Counted from the stretch's first letter, positions 34,565 to 47,311 are shown. The stretch: 64,000 nucleotides of DNA from Streptomyces lavendulae subsp. lavendulae (GCF_002803845.1 NZ_CP024985.1:1302001-1366000); one strand, 5' to 3'. Numbers and translations are program-made. Notes: a model not told the origin generated them from the sequence alone.

Positions 34565-35560
34565 GTGCAAGACGACTTACTGGTGGTCGGCTTCGACCTG
34601 GAAACAGGGCGGGAAGTGCATGTGGCCGAGCAGCCGCCGGAATACTGGAGGCAGCGTGGCTACGGCGGCACACGACAACTGGTGTGCTTCTACTGCTTTC
34701 ACGGGTTCGAGGCACCCGCCGGTACGCGTGTGCCGCTGCTGACCCGAGGGCGCCTGGGCGGAAAGGTGCGTACCCATTTCGCGCACCCCTCTGGACAAGC
34801 TCCCGAGGGCGGTCACCATCCCGAGACTGTCTGGCACATCACCACCAAGCACACGCTGGCCCGGTGGGCGCGTAGCCGCCCGGGTGTCACCGCCGTACGA
34901 CTGGAGCAGTGGACCCCGGACCAGGACCGCCGCGCAGACGTTGCCGTTCGGCTGGAGGACGGCACACGCCTCGCACTGGAGGCGCAGCGGATGCTCATGA
35001 CCGATGAGGCGTGGCGGGCCAGACACCGCGACTACCAGCGGCAGGGCATCGTCGACGTCTGGTTTTGGCCGCCCCGTGTCCACTTCCCCCACATAGTCCT
35101 GTCCGAGGGCCTGCCGGTGTGGTTCTACGTCCCCTCAAAGGGAATGGCTTGGACGGCGTTCGGCCGGGCGCACCAGAAGGTGCACCGGTGGTGGGAGGTG
35201 AAGAACCCGGCGGTGTTCGGTCTGCACCATCCGCCTTGCCCGCTGGACGATTTGGAACGGCAGGCCGTACCGCTTGGCGAGCTGAACCTGGACCAGCAGG
35301 GCGCTGTGCTCCCGCGGAACCTGCGACAGAAACTGAGCGACTCCCAGCGGGAAGCCCGCGAGGAGGCAGCGGTGCGGCGGGAGAGCGCAGCGCGGTACGC
35401 CCGCCAGCTGCGCGAAGCACAGCAGCGGCGCGACGAGGCCGACAGGCACCCGAAGCCACTGCCGGCCCCTCGACTGCCGCACGGCGCCTTGCGATGCACG
35501 GTGTGCCAGCGACCCTTGGCACCGGAACTGGCTGCGGCCGGACGTCACCTTCTGTGCTGA
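34565..35560 (+). CDS. CoiA-like competence/nuclease-fold protein
   Basis: About 331 residues. The N-terminal part has CFYCFHGF, a zinc-knuckle-like motif, then RTHFAHP and WHITTKHTLARWA, followed by RRADVAVRLEDGTRLALEAQ, the D...ExQ signature of the CoiA nuclease-like fold. A Gln-rich, charged coiled stretch (about 245-300) precedes a C-terminal CTVCQRP...HLLC zinc-like motif. CoiA was named in competence of Gram-positive bacteria, but streptomycete homologs are of unknown role and often lie on mobile or defence-rich DNA. GTG 34565 is preferred because GGAGGGG lies just upstream; ATG 34535 is the alternative. Confidence 0.7.
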   Translation: MQDDLLVVGFDLETGREVHVAEQPPEYWRQRGYGGTRQLVCFYCFHGFEAPAGTRVPLLTRGRLGGKVRTHFAHPSGQAPEGGHHPETVWHITTKHTLARWARSRPGVTAVRLEQWTPDQDRRADVAVRLEDGTRLALEAQRMLMTDEAWRARHRDYQRQGIVDVWFWPPRVHFPHIVLSEGLPVWFYVPSKGMAWTAFGRAHQKVHRWWEVKNPAVFGLHHPPCPLDDLERQAVPLGELNLDQQGAVLPRNLRQKLSDSQREAREEAAVRRESAARYARQLREAQQRRDEADRHPKPLPAPRLPHGALRCTVCQRPLAPELAAAGRHLLC

Positions 35561-35918
35561 CCAGAGGGCATCCCGACAGTAGACGCACTGAGCCAGGTCG
35601 GTGATGCGGGCGGTGCTGCAGCGGAGCTTCCGCCGGAGGCGCCAGCCTTTCCACTTAGCCATGGCCTGCTCGTCGAGGCAGCGGATCTTGGCGTGCGTGC
35701 TGTCTGGCAGCAGACGGACTCGAGAGCCCTGCTCAGGCAGGCCAGCCAGCAACGACTTTCGGTCAACATTATTCGGACGCAGCGAGACGCAGCTGGACGC
35801 CGGCGGACTCACACGAACACAGCCGAACGCAGTGGGGCGGGGCTTACCGGGGCTCCGCCTGTCCGGTCTGCATCCGCCCCTCGTTTCGGCCGGAGCGTAC
35901 TGCGCAACACTTCATGTC
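35561..35918. other. intergenic region with a possible minus-strand coding fragment
   Basis: On the minus strand from about 35782 the frame gives NVDRKSLLAGLPEQGSRV and later DLAQCVYCRDALW, with good third-position GC and a CxxC. It continues only as antisense of the CoiA-like gene, and no start codon with a ribosome site is present. It may be a gene fragment or chance. The plus strand shows no recognisable gene. Confidence 0.3.
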
Positions 35919-36413
35919 ATGCCGAGCTTTCAGCAGAGGAAGGCCGTGGGCGACGCTCACGAGAAGCACGTTGCCGAAGAGCTGACCGCGCGTGGGTGGT
36001 CGGTCAACCCGTGGGGGCAGGGAGTCCTCACCCAGCCTGTTCAAGCCGCGCTCTGCAAGACCGACAGCTCGCTCCGGTGGACTCCTGACCTCCTCGCCGC
36101 CAGGGGCGATCGCCTCACGATGATCGACTGCAAGAGCAGCATGACCAGTCGGGCCACGGGCCGCCACGCGATCGAGCGGGCCGCGGTCCGCTCGCACTTC
36201 CAGCTCGTCGCCTGGACCGAGCTGCCCATCTACTACGTGTTCGACAACCTCGACGTACTGACTCCGTACGACGCCCTCACTGCGGGGCAGACCGGCCCGC
36301 ACTCGCTCTCGGGTTCGGGAGCGCCGTACCTGCTCGTGCCCACGACGGAGTGCCGCACCTTTGACTCCACCTTCGGCCTGCGGAAGCACCCCGTCGCACG
36401 CGAAGCTGCTTGA
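35919..36413 (+). CDS. small PD-(D/E)XK nuclease-like protein
   Basis: 164 residues. EKHVAEELTARGW near the start supplies the first helix with an acidic residue, WTPDLLAARGD the acidic strand and MIDCKSSM the (D/E)xK, so the order E...PD...DCK matches PD-(D/E)XK nucleases such as Holliday-junction resolvases and Mrr-like enzymes. About 60 residues follow without a clear domain. ATG 35919 is the first start inside the conserved part, although no ribosome site is evident; translation may be leaderless. It is the last gene of the accessory segment, followed by an 11-bp tandem repeat and then core genes. Confidence 0.65.
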   Translation: MPSFQQRKAVGDAHEKHVAEELTARGWSVNPWGQGVLTQPVQAALCKTDSSLRWTPDLLAARGDRLTMIDCKSSMTSRATGRHAIERAAVRSHFQLVAWTELPIYYVFDNLDVLTPYDALTAGQTGPHSLSGSGAPYLLVPTTECRTFDSTFGLRKHPVAREAA

Positions 36414-36723
36414 GCTCCGAGCCGCAGCGAGATCTGCCGCTCGGGTACAACAGGCTGCACTGAGCGAGATCACACCCCGTCGCTCCTACGACGCAGGCGT
36501 CTCGACACCTCCCCTGGCTGACGAACCGTCACCAAAGTCAGCATTGGGTCAGCATTGGTCCTGGCAAAGCTGACCCCAGCCGGTCATACATGGGAAGGAT
36601 CGACACCCCAGAGATGGTCCTTCTGGAGCCTCGACAAGCCCCTCCGGCTGAACGATCACCACCGGATCGACCTCGCCCCTCGGCTGAGTCTCGGCCGATC
36701 CGCCTTCCTCACAAAACCGCAGG
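36414..36723. other. intergenic junction between accessory and core DNA
   Basis: No gene is seen in this 310-bp stretch. It holds the tandem repeat at 36537-36558 and looks like the right-hand end of the accessory segment. No tRNA or integrase gene lies in it. Confidence 0.4.
36537..36558. repeat. 11-bp tandem direct repeat
   Basis: GTCAGCATTGG occurs twice without a gap (36537-36547, 36548-36558), just beyond the last accessory gene. It could be an integrase arm site or a leftover of an insertion; no integrase is in the window. Confidence 0.6.
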
Positions 36724-37689
36724 TCAGCGCACCCGTCCCCGCGACTTAAGACGCGTGGGCGGGAGCTCCGGAGCGGGGATCGGGGGGCCGTCGTAGCCCT
36801 TTACCTCGCCGAAGCGGGTGCCCTCCATCCAGTCCTGGCGGGCCTGTACGATCTCCTCGTTGGAGCGGCCGATCCAGTTCCAGAACATGACGATCTCCTC
36901 CTCGAACGGCTCGCCCCCCAGCAGCATCAGGCCCGCGTCCGAGAGGGCGTGCAGGGGGAGTTCGGTGCGGCCGCAGCCGAGGTAGAGCATCGAGCCCGGC
37001 AGGACGGGGACGCCGTCGACGCGGGCCTCGCCCGACATCGACAGGACCGCGTATTCGAAGTCCGGGTCCAGCGGGAGGCGGGTCTCGGTGCCGGCCGTGA
37101 GGGTGAGGTCCGCGCCGACGATGGGGGTGTACGCCGTGCCGGGCGAGGTCGCCGTGTCGAGGGTGCCCAGGATCACGGTCGCGGTGAGGCCCGGGGCGGT
37201 GACCGTCGGGAGGTCGGCGTGGTGCTGGAAGTGCGGGTCCACCTGCCGGTGGGCGTCCGGCAGGGCCACCCACAGCTGGGCTCCGTGCAGGAAGCGGGCG
37301 TGCGGGCGGGGGCTCTCCTCGGAGTGGCTGATGCCCCGGCCCGATGTCATCAGGCCCAGCTCGCGCGGGCGGATCGTGGCGAGGCTGCCGACGCTGTCCC
37401 GGTGCAGGACCTCGCCCTCGTGGAGCCAGCTGACCGTCTGGAGGCCGGAGTGCGGGTGCGGGGCGACCTGCATGCCGGACTCGTCCGCGATGTCGTCCGG
37501 GCCGTAGTGGTCGACGAAGCACCAGGCCCCCACCATGCGGCGGCCCAGGTTCGGCAGGAGGCGGCGGACCTCGGTGGCCTCCCCGAGCTTGACGGTGCGC
37601 GGGCTGAGGAGTTCGCGGACCGGTTCGGCGACGACGAAGCCGCGGCCGCCGCACGTGGCGAGAGCGGGCTGGCGATCGAGATTGCTCAT
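36724..37689 (-). CDS. pirin family protein
   Basis: 321 residues of cupin fold. RRMVGAWCFVDHYGPDD and then HPHSGLQTVSWL and GEVLHRDS are the pirin signature, with the metal-binding His residues in the HPHSG segment. The C-terminal cupin half follows. Bacterial pirins bind a metal ion and may act as quercetinases or interact with other enzymes; the substrate cannot be told. The ATG at 37689 has little ribosome site, so translation may be leaderless. It is the first clearly core gene after the accessory segment and is divergent from the TPR gene. Confidence 0.85.
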   Translation of the reverse strand: MSNLDRQPALATCGGRGFVVAEPVRELLSPRTVKLGEATEVRRLLPNLGRRMVGAWCFVDHYGPDDIADESGMQVAPHPHSGLQTVSWLHEGEVLHRDSVGSLATIRPRELGLMTSGRGISHSEESPRPHARFLHGAQLWVALPDAHRQVDPHFQHHADLPTVTAPGLTATVILGTLDTATSPGTAYTPIVGADLTLTAGTETRLPLDPDFEYAVLSMSGEARVDGVPVLPGSMLYLGCGRTELPLHALSDAGLMLLGGEPFEEEIVMFWNWIGRSNEEIVQARQDWMEGTRFGEVKGYDGPPIPAPELPPTRLKSRGRVR

Positions 37690-37818
37690 ACGGCACAACT
37701 TAACGCCGCCGGGCCCGGCAGCCCCCGTTCCGCTTCGCGGAATGTCCGTCCCCGCGACGGTGTTGCAGCCACCGATGACCGACAGCGCACACGAGAGCGA
37801 GCGGAAGGGGCCGACGGC

Positions 37819-38202
37819 ATGGACGTGACGACGGGGAAGAAGAAGGTGGCGGACACCGCCGCGGACGCGTACCACGCGCACGGGACGACCGCCGAGCGCT
37901 GGGCGCGCGGGCAGCTGTTCTTCGAGGCCCGGGAGTACACGACGGCCGCCCGCGTCCTGGTGTCGGTCGCCGAAGAGGCCCCGGAGCAGCTGGCTCCGCG
38001 GCTGCTGCTGGCCCGCGCCTACTACCACTCCGCGCAGCTCTCCCGGGCCGAGGCCGAGCTGCGCGCCATCCTGGAGCGGTGGCCGGTGGAGGACTACGCG
38101 CGCCTGATGCTGGGCCGCACCCTGGAACGGCTCGGCCGGGCCGACGAGGCCCGCCCGCACCTGCGGATGGCGGCGGCGATGGCCGGGGAGTTCCCCCTGT
38201 AG
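37819..38202 (+). CDS. tetratricopeptide repeat protein
   Basis: 127 residues with GGAAGGGG 8 nt before the ATG. Three TPR-like helix pairs are visible (ARGQLFFEAREYTTAARVL, LLLARAYYHSAQLSRAEAEL, LMLGRTLERLGRADEARPHL), so it is a small all-helical adaptor. No enzymatic domain is present. Such proteins are common next to pirin or methyltransferase genes in streptomycetes; a partner is unknown. Confidence 0.8.
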   Translation: MDVTTGKKKVADTAADAYHAHGTTAERWARGQLFFEAREYTTAARVLVSVAEEAPEQLAPRLLLARAYYHSAQLSRAEAELRAILERWPVEDYARLMLGRTLERLGRADEARPHLRMAAAMAGEFPL

Positions 38203-38263
38203 GGCGCCGTCCGGCCCCGCGTGTGCGGGGCCGGGGGGCGGCCTCGGCTAGCCTGGGTTCCAT

Positions 38264-39469
38264 ATGAACCGCCTGACCACGCCATTCGGCTCCTACGAAC
38301 TCACCCGCTTCCCCGCCGACCCGCGCGACCGGCTCCGTGCCTGGGACGCCGCCGACGAGTACCTGCTGCGTCATCTCGACGCCGGTACCGGCGAGCGCGG
38401 CCCGGTGGACCTGGCCGGCGCCGGGCAGATCACCGTGGTCGGCGACCGCTGGGGGGCGCTGACGACGGCCCTGGCCGCGTACCGTCCCACGCAGATCACC
38501 GACTCCTCGCTGACCCGCGCCGCCACCGAGGGGAACCTGGACCGGGCCGGCATCGGCACCGCGAAGTCCACGGTGACCCTGCTGACCACCCAGGACGCCC
38601 CGCCCGAGCGGATCGACGTCCTGCTGATCAGGGTGCCCAAGAGCCTGGCGCTGCTGGAGGACCAGCTCTACCGGCTGGCCCCGCACGTGCACGAGGGCAC
38701 CGTGGTCGTCGGCGCCGGCATGGTGAAGGAGATCCACACCTCCACGCTGCGCCTGTTCGAGAAGGTCCTCGGGCCGACGAAGACCTCGCTCGCGGAGAAG
38801 AAGGCCCGCCTGATCTTCTGCACCCCCACCGCCCCGGGCGCGGCCCGTGCGGCGGGCACGGGGCCGTGGCCGGTCACGTACACGGTGGACGAGGACGGGG
38901 GCTCGGGCGCCGGGCTGACCGTGGTCAACCACGCCGGGATCTTCTGCGCGGACCGGCTGGACGTCGGCACCCGCTTCTTCCTCCAGAGCATCCCGACCAA
39001 CACGGACGGGGCCCGCGTCGTGGACCTGGGCTGCGGCAACGGCGTCGTCGGCACGGCGGTGGCCGTCGCCGACCCGGACGCCGAGGTCGTCTTCACGGAC
39101 GAGTCGTACCAGGCGGTCGCCTCCGCGCGGGCCACCTACGAGGCCAACGTCCCGCCGGGCCGGCGCACGGCGGAGTTCCGGGTGGGCGACGGGGTCGCGA
39201 TGCTGGAGCCCGGTTCGGTGGACCTGGTGCTGAACAACCCGCCCTTCCACTCGCACCAGGCGACGACGGACGCGACGGCGCTGCGCATGTTCGCGCAGTC
39301 CCGCAAGGTGCTGCGCACCGGCGGGGAGCTGTGGGTGGTGGCCAACCGTCACATGGGCTACCACACGCACCTGCGGCGGCTCTTCGGCAACAGCGAAGTC
39401 GTCGCGAGCGAGCCGAAGTTCGTGGTCCTGCGGGCGGTCAAGCGGGAGGCGCGGCAGCGCCCCATGTGA
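38264..39469 (+). CDS. class I methyltransferase, RlmG/RsmC-like
   Basis: 401 residues with two Rossmann-type halves. The C-terminal half holds motif I VVDLGCGNGVVGT and motif IV LNNPPFHSHQ, the NPPF of N2-guanine methylases, so the likely substrate is a guanine in rRNA (RlmG/RsmC type). The N-terminal half is a degenerate methyltransferase-like fold that positions the RNA in this family. The ATG follows the TPR gene by 61 nt. Which rRNA position is modified cannot be told. Confidence 0.8.
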   Translation: MNRLTTPFGSYELTRFPADPRDRLRAWDAADEYLLRHLDAGTGERGPVDLAGAGQITVVGDRWGALTTALAAYRPTQITDSSLTRAATEGNLDRAGIGTAKSTVTLLTTQDAPPERIDVLLIRVPKSLALLEDQLYRLAPHVHEGTVVVGAGMVKEIHTSTLRLFEKVLGPTKTSLAEKKARLIFCTPTAPGAARAAGTGPWPVTYTVDEDGGSGAGLTVVNHAGIFCADRLDVGTRFFLQSIPTNTDGARVVDLGCGNGVVGTAVAVADPDAEVVFTDESYQAVASARATYEANVPPGRRTAEFRVGDGVAMLEPGSVDLVLNNPPFHSHQATTDATALRMFAQSRKVLRTGGELWVVANRHMGYHTHLRRLFGNSEVVASEPKFVVLRAVKREARQRPM

Positions 39470-39497
39470 CCTGCCGGTACGTCCTACACTCGGCCGC

Positions 39498-40253
39498 GTG
39501 AGCAACGGGGCGCGGACGGACACGGGCGGGGAGCGGCGCTACCGCCGCGAGGAGGTGGCCCGGGCGGCCGGCGTGAAGGTGCGCAACCTGCGCTACTACC
39601 AGGAGCGTGGGCTGCTGCCCCCGCCGCGCCGCGAGGGCCGGATCGCCTGGTACTCCGACGACCACCTGACCCGGCTGCGCCTGGTCAGCGACCTGCTGGG
39701 GCGCGGCTACACCGTCAACGGCATCGCGGAGCTGCTCGCCGCCTGGGAGCAGGGCGGCGGTCTGTCCCAACTCCTGGGTCTGGAGCGGGAGATGACCCGG
39801 GACTGGGTGCAGGAGGACCCGGTGTCGATGACCCGGGCCGAGCTGCGCGAGCTGTTCGGCCCGGCGGCTTCGGCCGAGGACACCCGGCGGGCGGCCGAGC
39901 TGGGCTACGTACGCCTGGACGGGGACCGGGTCACGTACCCGAGCCGGCGGCTGCTGGAGGCCACGGTGGCGCTGGTGCGGCAGGGGGTGCCGCTGGCGGA
40001 GATCCTGGACGCCGGGGACTTCGTCCAGTCCCAGGCCGCCGCGCTCGCCGACCGGTTCGTGGGGCTGTTCCGGCGGCACGTGATCGGTCCGGACGGGCTG
40101 GAGCGGCTTTCGGCCACCCAGCTGGATCACATCCGGGAGGCGGTGGCGGCCCTGCGGCCGGTCGCGGGTGAGGTGGTGGCCGCCGAGTTCGCGCGGGCGA
40201 TGGCGCGACGGGTGGAGGCGGAGGTAGCCGAACTGCTGCGTACGGAGCAGTAG
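39498..40253 (+). CDS. MerR family transcriptional regulator
   Basis: 251 residues. YRREEVARAAGVKVRNLRYY then ERGLLPPPRREGR is the MerR HTH and wing. The C-terminal part is long and helical with no effector motif, unlike metal-sensing MerR proteins with Cys pairs, so the signal is unknown. GTG 39498 begins 28 nt after the methyltransferase gene. No inverted repeat between a -35 and -10 was seen nearby that would name a target. Confidence 0.8.
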   Translation: MSNGARTDTGGERRYRREEVARAAGVKVRNLRYYQERGLLPPPRREGRIAWYSDDHLTRLRLVSDLLGRGYTVNGIAELLAAWEQGGGLSQLLGLEREMTRDWVQEDPVSMTRAELRELFGPAASAEDTRRAAELGYVRLDGDRVTYPSRRLLEATVALVRQGVPLAEILDAGDFVQSQAAALADRFVGLFRRHVIGPDGLERLSATQLDHIREAVAALRPVAGEVVAAEFARAMARRVEAEVAELLRTEQ

Positions 40254-40360
40254 GAGTCGGCCGAAAAGGTGCGCTCACGCAACCTTGCCAACCACCATTG
40301 GCACTCTTACATTCAACTCGTCGGTAACAAAGGTGCACAGCCGAGATAAGGGACGATCTC

Positions 40361-42110
<1,750 letters not shown>

Positions 42111-42133
42111 CCGGTGCGTCCCCCGTACACCGC

Positions 42134-42173
42134 CGTCCCACCGTTGCCGGGAACCCCCGGTGCCGGTGGGACG
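42134..42173. terminator. hairpin terminator between convergent genes
   Basis: CGTCCCACCG at 42134-42143 pairs with CGGTGGGACG at 42164-42173, with inner CCGG pairing. It lies between the convergent secreted-protein and phosphoesterase genes. Confidence 0.75.
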
Positions 42174-42190
42174 TTCGGCTGCCGACGCCG

Positions 42191-42955
42191 CTACGGCCGG
42201 TCCACGACCACCCGGTAGTGCGTCGTGAGCCGCCCGTCGTCGCCGATCACGTGGAAGGCGACGGCTGGCGGCTCGTCGAGGTGGACGTGGTGCCCGGGAT
42301 CCGTCTGCGTCTCCCAGGGCAGGCGCAGGGTGGACACCACCCCGGGCGCCACGAGCAGCGGGCGGCCCGCGAAGGTGGTCGCCGCCGCCGTGTGGGCGTG
42401 CCCGCACAGGAAGGCGAGCAGGTGGGGGTGGCGCTCCGCCAGGGCCGCGAGCCGCTCCTCGCCGAACTGCCTGATCCCGTCCACGTACGGGGTGTGCAGC
42501 GGGACCGGCGGGTGGTGGAAGGCGACCAGTACCGGCACCTCGTGCGGGGTCCCGGTGAGGATGCCGTCGAGCCAGGCGAGCGTGGAGTCCTCCAGGTACC
42601 CCTCGTGCTTCCCGGGGACCGAGGAGTCGCACACGGCCAGGACGAAGCCCTCGCCGCGCAGCACCTGGTCGACGGGCTCCGCGGACGGCTCCTCCTGGCC
42701 CAGCAGGACCCGGCGGAACGCGACGCGCTCGTCGTGGTTGCCGGGGCAGACGACGGCCGGATGGCGGGTGGCGAGCGCCTTGCGGGCCTCCTCGTACTCG
42801 GCCTCCGTCCCGTGATCGGCTATGTCACCGCTCATCAGGACCGCGTCCAGGTCGTACGGGAGGGCGTCCAGGTACTCCAGTACCGCGCGGGTGCGCTCGG
42901 CGGCACGGGTCCCGCCGTCGAGGTGGACATCACTGAGCTGCGCGATCACGATCAC
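42191..42955 (-). CDS. metallophosphoesterase (CpdA-like)
   Basis: 254 residues. All calcineurin-type motifs are present: QLSDVHLD, MSGDIADHG, CPGNHDE, AFHHPP and LCGHAHT. This is a dinuclear-metal phosphoesterase, close to 3',5'-cyclic nucleotide phosphodiesterases, though the substrate (cyclic nucleotide, phospholipid or other phosphate ester) cannot be read from the motifs. No signal peptide, so it should be cytoplasmic. It stands alone. Confidence 0.85.
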   Translation of the reverse strand: MIVIAQLSDVHLDGGTRAAERTRAVLEYLDALPYDLDAVLMSGDIADHGTEAEYEEARKALATRHPAVVCPGNHDERVAFRRVLLGQEEPSAEPVDQVLRGEGFVLAVCDSSVPGKHEGYLEDSTLAWLDGILTGTPHEVPVLVAFHHPPVPLHTPYVDGIRQFGEERLAALAERHPHLLAFLCGHAHTAAATTFAGRPLLVAPGVVSTLRLPWETQTDPGHHVHLDEPPAVAFHVIGDDGRLTTHYRVVVDRP

Positions 42956-43123
42956 GAACGGTGGCTCCTTCGTCGCCGGTGCGGGGCCGTCGCCGGCGCG
43001 GCGCGTGACGGTCGGTCACGGCCCGGCCGGGGAGGGCGCGTCCGGCCCATTCAACAGGGTGCGCGCACGGACGCCTCCCCCGGCCGCGGGACGCGGGGTG
43101 GTGTCCGCCGCCCGGCCCCGGAC

Positions 43124-44913
<1,790 letters not shown>

Positions 44914-44920
44914 GGCCGGG

Positions 44921-45435
44921 TCAGTTGAAGGTGACCGGGACGTGGACGTCGTACGAGCGGTTGGCGGAGTTGAAGTGGTCGGCGCGCGTGACGACGGCGC
45001 ACTCGACGGTGTCCCCGCAGATCTGGCCGTTGCCGAGGTCGGCCTTGACGTGGATGGTGACGCTGAAGGTGCCGCCGGGGCCGTAGGCGGAGGTGTTGGG
45101 GAGGGTGCCGCCGAAGGTGCTGTCGACCCAGTGGGCGGCGCCGGTGGTGCCCGCCTGGTCGGAGCCGCCCAGGCAGGGGGTGGGCTTGCCCGAACCCTGG
45201 GGCCCGTTCACCGCGCACAGGCCCACGTAGACGCCCTTGGCGGGGTTGAAGCCGCTGCCGGTGACCGTGACGTTCTGCCCGGCGGCGGAGGCGGTGGCGG
45301 GCGCGGTGAGCGCGAGGCGCCAGGTGCCGCCGCCGTCGGTGACCGTACGGGTGGAGGTGGCCGCCGAGGCGGCGCCGGCCGCGCCTCCCCGGTCTGGCCG
45401 GAACCCGGCACCCTGTCCGGATCCACCTGCTCCCG
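44921..45435 (-). pseudogene. 5'-truncated secreted neocarzinostatin-like domain gene
   Basis: The readable part carries VTVTGSGFNPAKGVYVGLC, GGSDQAGTTGAAHWVD and CAVVTRADHFNSANRSYD, a neocarzinostatin-like beta domain seen in streptomycete surface proteins. There is no start codon or signal peptide between the stop of the upstream oxidoreductase (45436) and this domain, so the 5' part seems to have been deleted. Its stop lies 8 nt before the next damaged gene, which suggests the two once formed one operon. Confidence 0.5.
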
Positions 45436-46866
45436 CTACCCCCGGTACGCCTCCAGCAGCCGCAGCCACACCTCACTGATCGTCGGGAAGGAGGGAACCG
45501 CGTGCCACAGCCGGCCGATCGGCACCTCGCCCACCACCGCCACCGTCGCCGCGTGCACCAGCTCGGCCGCGCCGGGCCCCACGAAGGTCGCGCCCAGGAG
45601 CACCTCGCGGTCGAGGTCGACGACGATGCGCGCCCGCCCCCGGTACCCGTCGGCGTACAGACCCGCACCGGAGACCTTGCCGAGGTCGTAGTCGACGGCG
45701 CGCACCCGGTGCCCGGCCCGCTCCGCCTCGGCGAGGGTGAGGCCGACCGCGGCGGCCTCCGGGTCGGTGAACACCGCCTGGGGCAGCGCCTCGGTGTCGG
45801 CGGTGGCGGCGTGCGCGCCCCAGCGGCCCTCGTCCAGGGCCGGCGATCCGGCCGCGCGGGCGGCGATGGCCGCGCCCGCGATCCGGGCCTGGTACTTGCC
45901 CTGGTGGGTGAGGAGCGCCCGGTGGTTGACGTCCCCGACGGCGTACAGCCAGTCGTGCCCGGGCACCCGGCAGCCCTCGTCGACACCGATCCAGTCGCCC
46001 GGTGTCAGCCCGACCGTCTCCAGCCCGATGTCCTCGGTCCGCGGCGCCCGCCCCGTCGCCATCAGCAGCTCGTCGCCCTCCAGGGTCTCGCCGCCCTCCA
46101 GCACCACGGTCACCGGTCCGGCCGGGCCGTCGCGTACGACCGCCTCGACCGCCACGCCGGTGCGCACCACGGCGCCGGCCTCGGTCAGCGCCTCGGAGAC
46201 CAGTTCGCCCGCGAAGGGTTCCATGCGCGGCAGCAGCCCGGATCCCCGTACGAGGACGGTCACCCGGGATCCGAGGGCCTGCCAGGCCGTGGCCATCTCG
46301 GCGGCCACCACGGAGCCGCCCACGATCAGCAGCCGGCCGGGCACCCGCCGGGAGGAGGTGGCCTCGCGGCTGGTCCACGGCCGGGCCCCGGCGATCCCGG
46401 GGAGGTCCGGGACCACGGCCCGGGTGCCGGTGGCGACGACCACCGCGTGCCGGGCCGCCAGGATGTGGTGCTCCCCCTCGGGGCTGGTGACCGCGACCTT
46501 GCGGACCCCGTACAGGCGGCCGTGGCCCCGGTACAGGTGGGCGCCGACGGAGTCCAGCCAGTCGAGCTGGCCGTCGTCCTTCCAGTCACCCGTCCAGTAG
46601 TCGCGGTGCGCGAACACCGCCTCCGTGTCGAGCGGCCCCTGGACCGCCCCCGCCAGTCCGGGCACCCGGCGCGCCTCCGACCGGGCGAGCGCCGGGCGCA
46701 GCAGGGCCTTGCTGGGGACGCAGGCCCAGTACGAGCACTCGCCGCCGACGAGCTCGCTCTCCACCAGTGCCGTGCTCAGCCCGGCGGCGCGGGTCCGGTC
46801 GACGATGTTCTCGCCGGCCGGGCCCCCACCGAGCACCACGACGTCGTACTCCACCGCTTCAGTCAT
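45436..46866 (-). CDS. FAD-dependent pyridine nucleotide-disulfide oxidoreductase (Lpd/mercuric-reductase type)
   Basis: About 476 residues. N-terminal FAD motif VVVLGGGPAGE, then the redox segment GGECSYWACVPSK with two Cys separated by four residues. A second Rossmann fold (LLIVGGSVVAAEMA) binds NAD(P)H, and YAVGDVNH marks the FAD-binding end. The C-terminal dimer domain follows. It lacks the usual HPT-type His-Glu pair near the end, so it need not be a true lipoamide dehydrogenase; a related quinone or disulfide reductase is likely. ATG 46866 is used; GTG 46881 is the alternative. Confidence 0.8.
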   Translation of the reverse strand: MTEAVEYDVVVLGGGPAGENIVDRTRAAGLSTALVESELVGGECSYWACVPSKALLRPALARSEARRVPGLAGAVQGPLDTEAVFAHRDYWTGDWKDDGQLDWLDSVGAHLYRGHGRLYGVRKVAVTSPEGEHHILAARHAVVVATGTRAVVPDLPGIAGARPWTSREATSSRRVPGRLLIVGGSVVAAEMATAWQALGSRVTVLVRGSGLLPRMEPFAGELVSEALTEAGAVVRTGVAVEAVVRDGPAGPVTVVLEGGETLEGDELLMATGRAPRTEDIGLETVGLTPGDWIGVDEGCRVPGHDWLYAVGDVNHRALLTHQGKYQARIAGAAIAARAAGSPALDEGRWGAHAATADTEALPQAVFTDPEAAAVGLTLAEAERAGHRVRAVDYDLGKVSGAGLYADGYRGRARIVVDLDREVLLGATFVGPGAAELVHAATVAVVGEVPIGRLWHAVPSFPTISEVWLRLLEAYRG

Positions 46867-46909
46867 GCGGTCCAGTGTCACCGCACCGCGGGGGGCGCGT
46901 CCCGCAAGG

Positions 46910-47311
46910 TCAGGCCTCCGGCGTGCCGGGGGTCCCGTCCGCCCCCGGCGCCGGGGCCGACTCGGCGATCTTGGCCCGGACCTCGTCCATGTCCAGGGCT
47001 CTGGCCTGCCCGATGAGGTCGGTCAGCGCCGCCTCGGGCAGCGCGCCGGGCTGGGCGAAGATGGCCACCTGGTCCCGGACGATCATCAGCGTCGGGATCG
47101 AGGTGATCTGGAAGGCCGCCGCCAGCTCCTGCTGCGCCTCGGTGTCCACCTTGGCGAAGACCAGGTCGGGGTTGGCCTCGGAGGCCTTCTCGTAGACCGG
47201 GGCGAACTGCAGGCAGGGTCGGCACCACCCGGCCCAGAAGTCGATCAGCACGAACGGGTTCTCGCTGACCGTCCGGTCGAAGTTCTCCTTGGTGAGCTCG
47301 GTCGTAGCCAC
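46910..47311 (-). CDS. thioredoxin
   Basis: 133 residues. The active site WCRPC replaces the usual WCGPC; FWAGWCRPCL and the later SIPTLMI (cis-Pro) fit a thioredoxin fold. It reduces protein disulfides in the cytosol. GTG 47311 is preceded by AGGAGGT at an 8-nt gap. A C-terminal extension of about 25 residues (Pro/Ala-rich) is longer than in E. coli thioredoxin. It precedes the FAD oxidoreductase by 43 nt, perhaps in one operon. Confidence 0.85.
   Translation of the reverse strand: MATTELTKENFDRTVSENPFVLIDFWAGWCRPCLQFAPVYEKASEANPDLVFAKVDTEAQQELAAAFQITSIPTLMIVRDQVAIFAQPGALPEAALTDLIGQARALDMDEVRAKIAESAPAPGADGTPGTPEA

Noticed and set aside
35135..35812. A 225-codon minus-strand frame across the CoiA-like gene
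   Set aside because: Most of it is antisense to a recognisable gene; only the part beyond 35560 could be coding.
36724..38160. A longer minus-strand frame extending the pirin gene upstream to 38160
   Set aside because: It runs antisense to the TPR gene, and pirin homology starts at ATG 37689.
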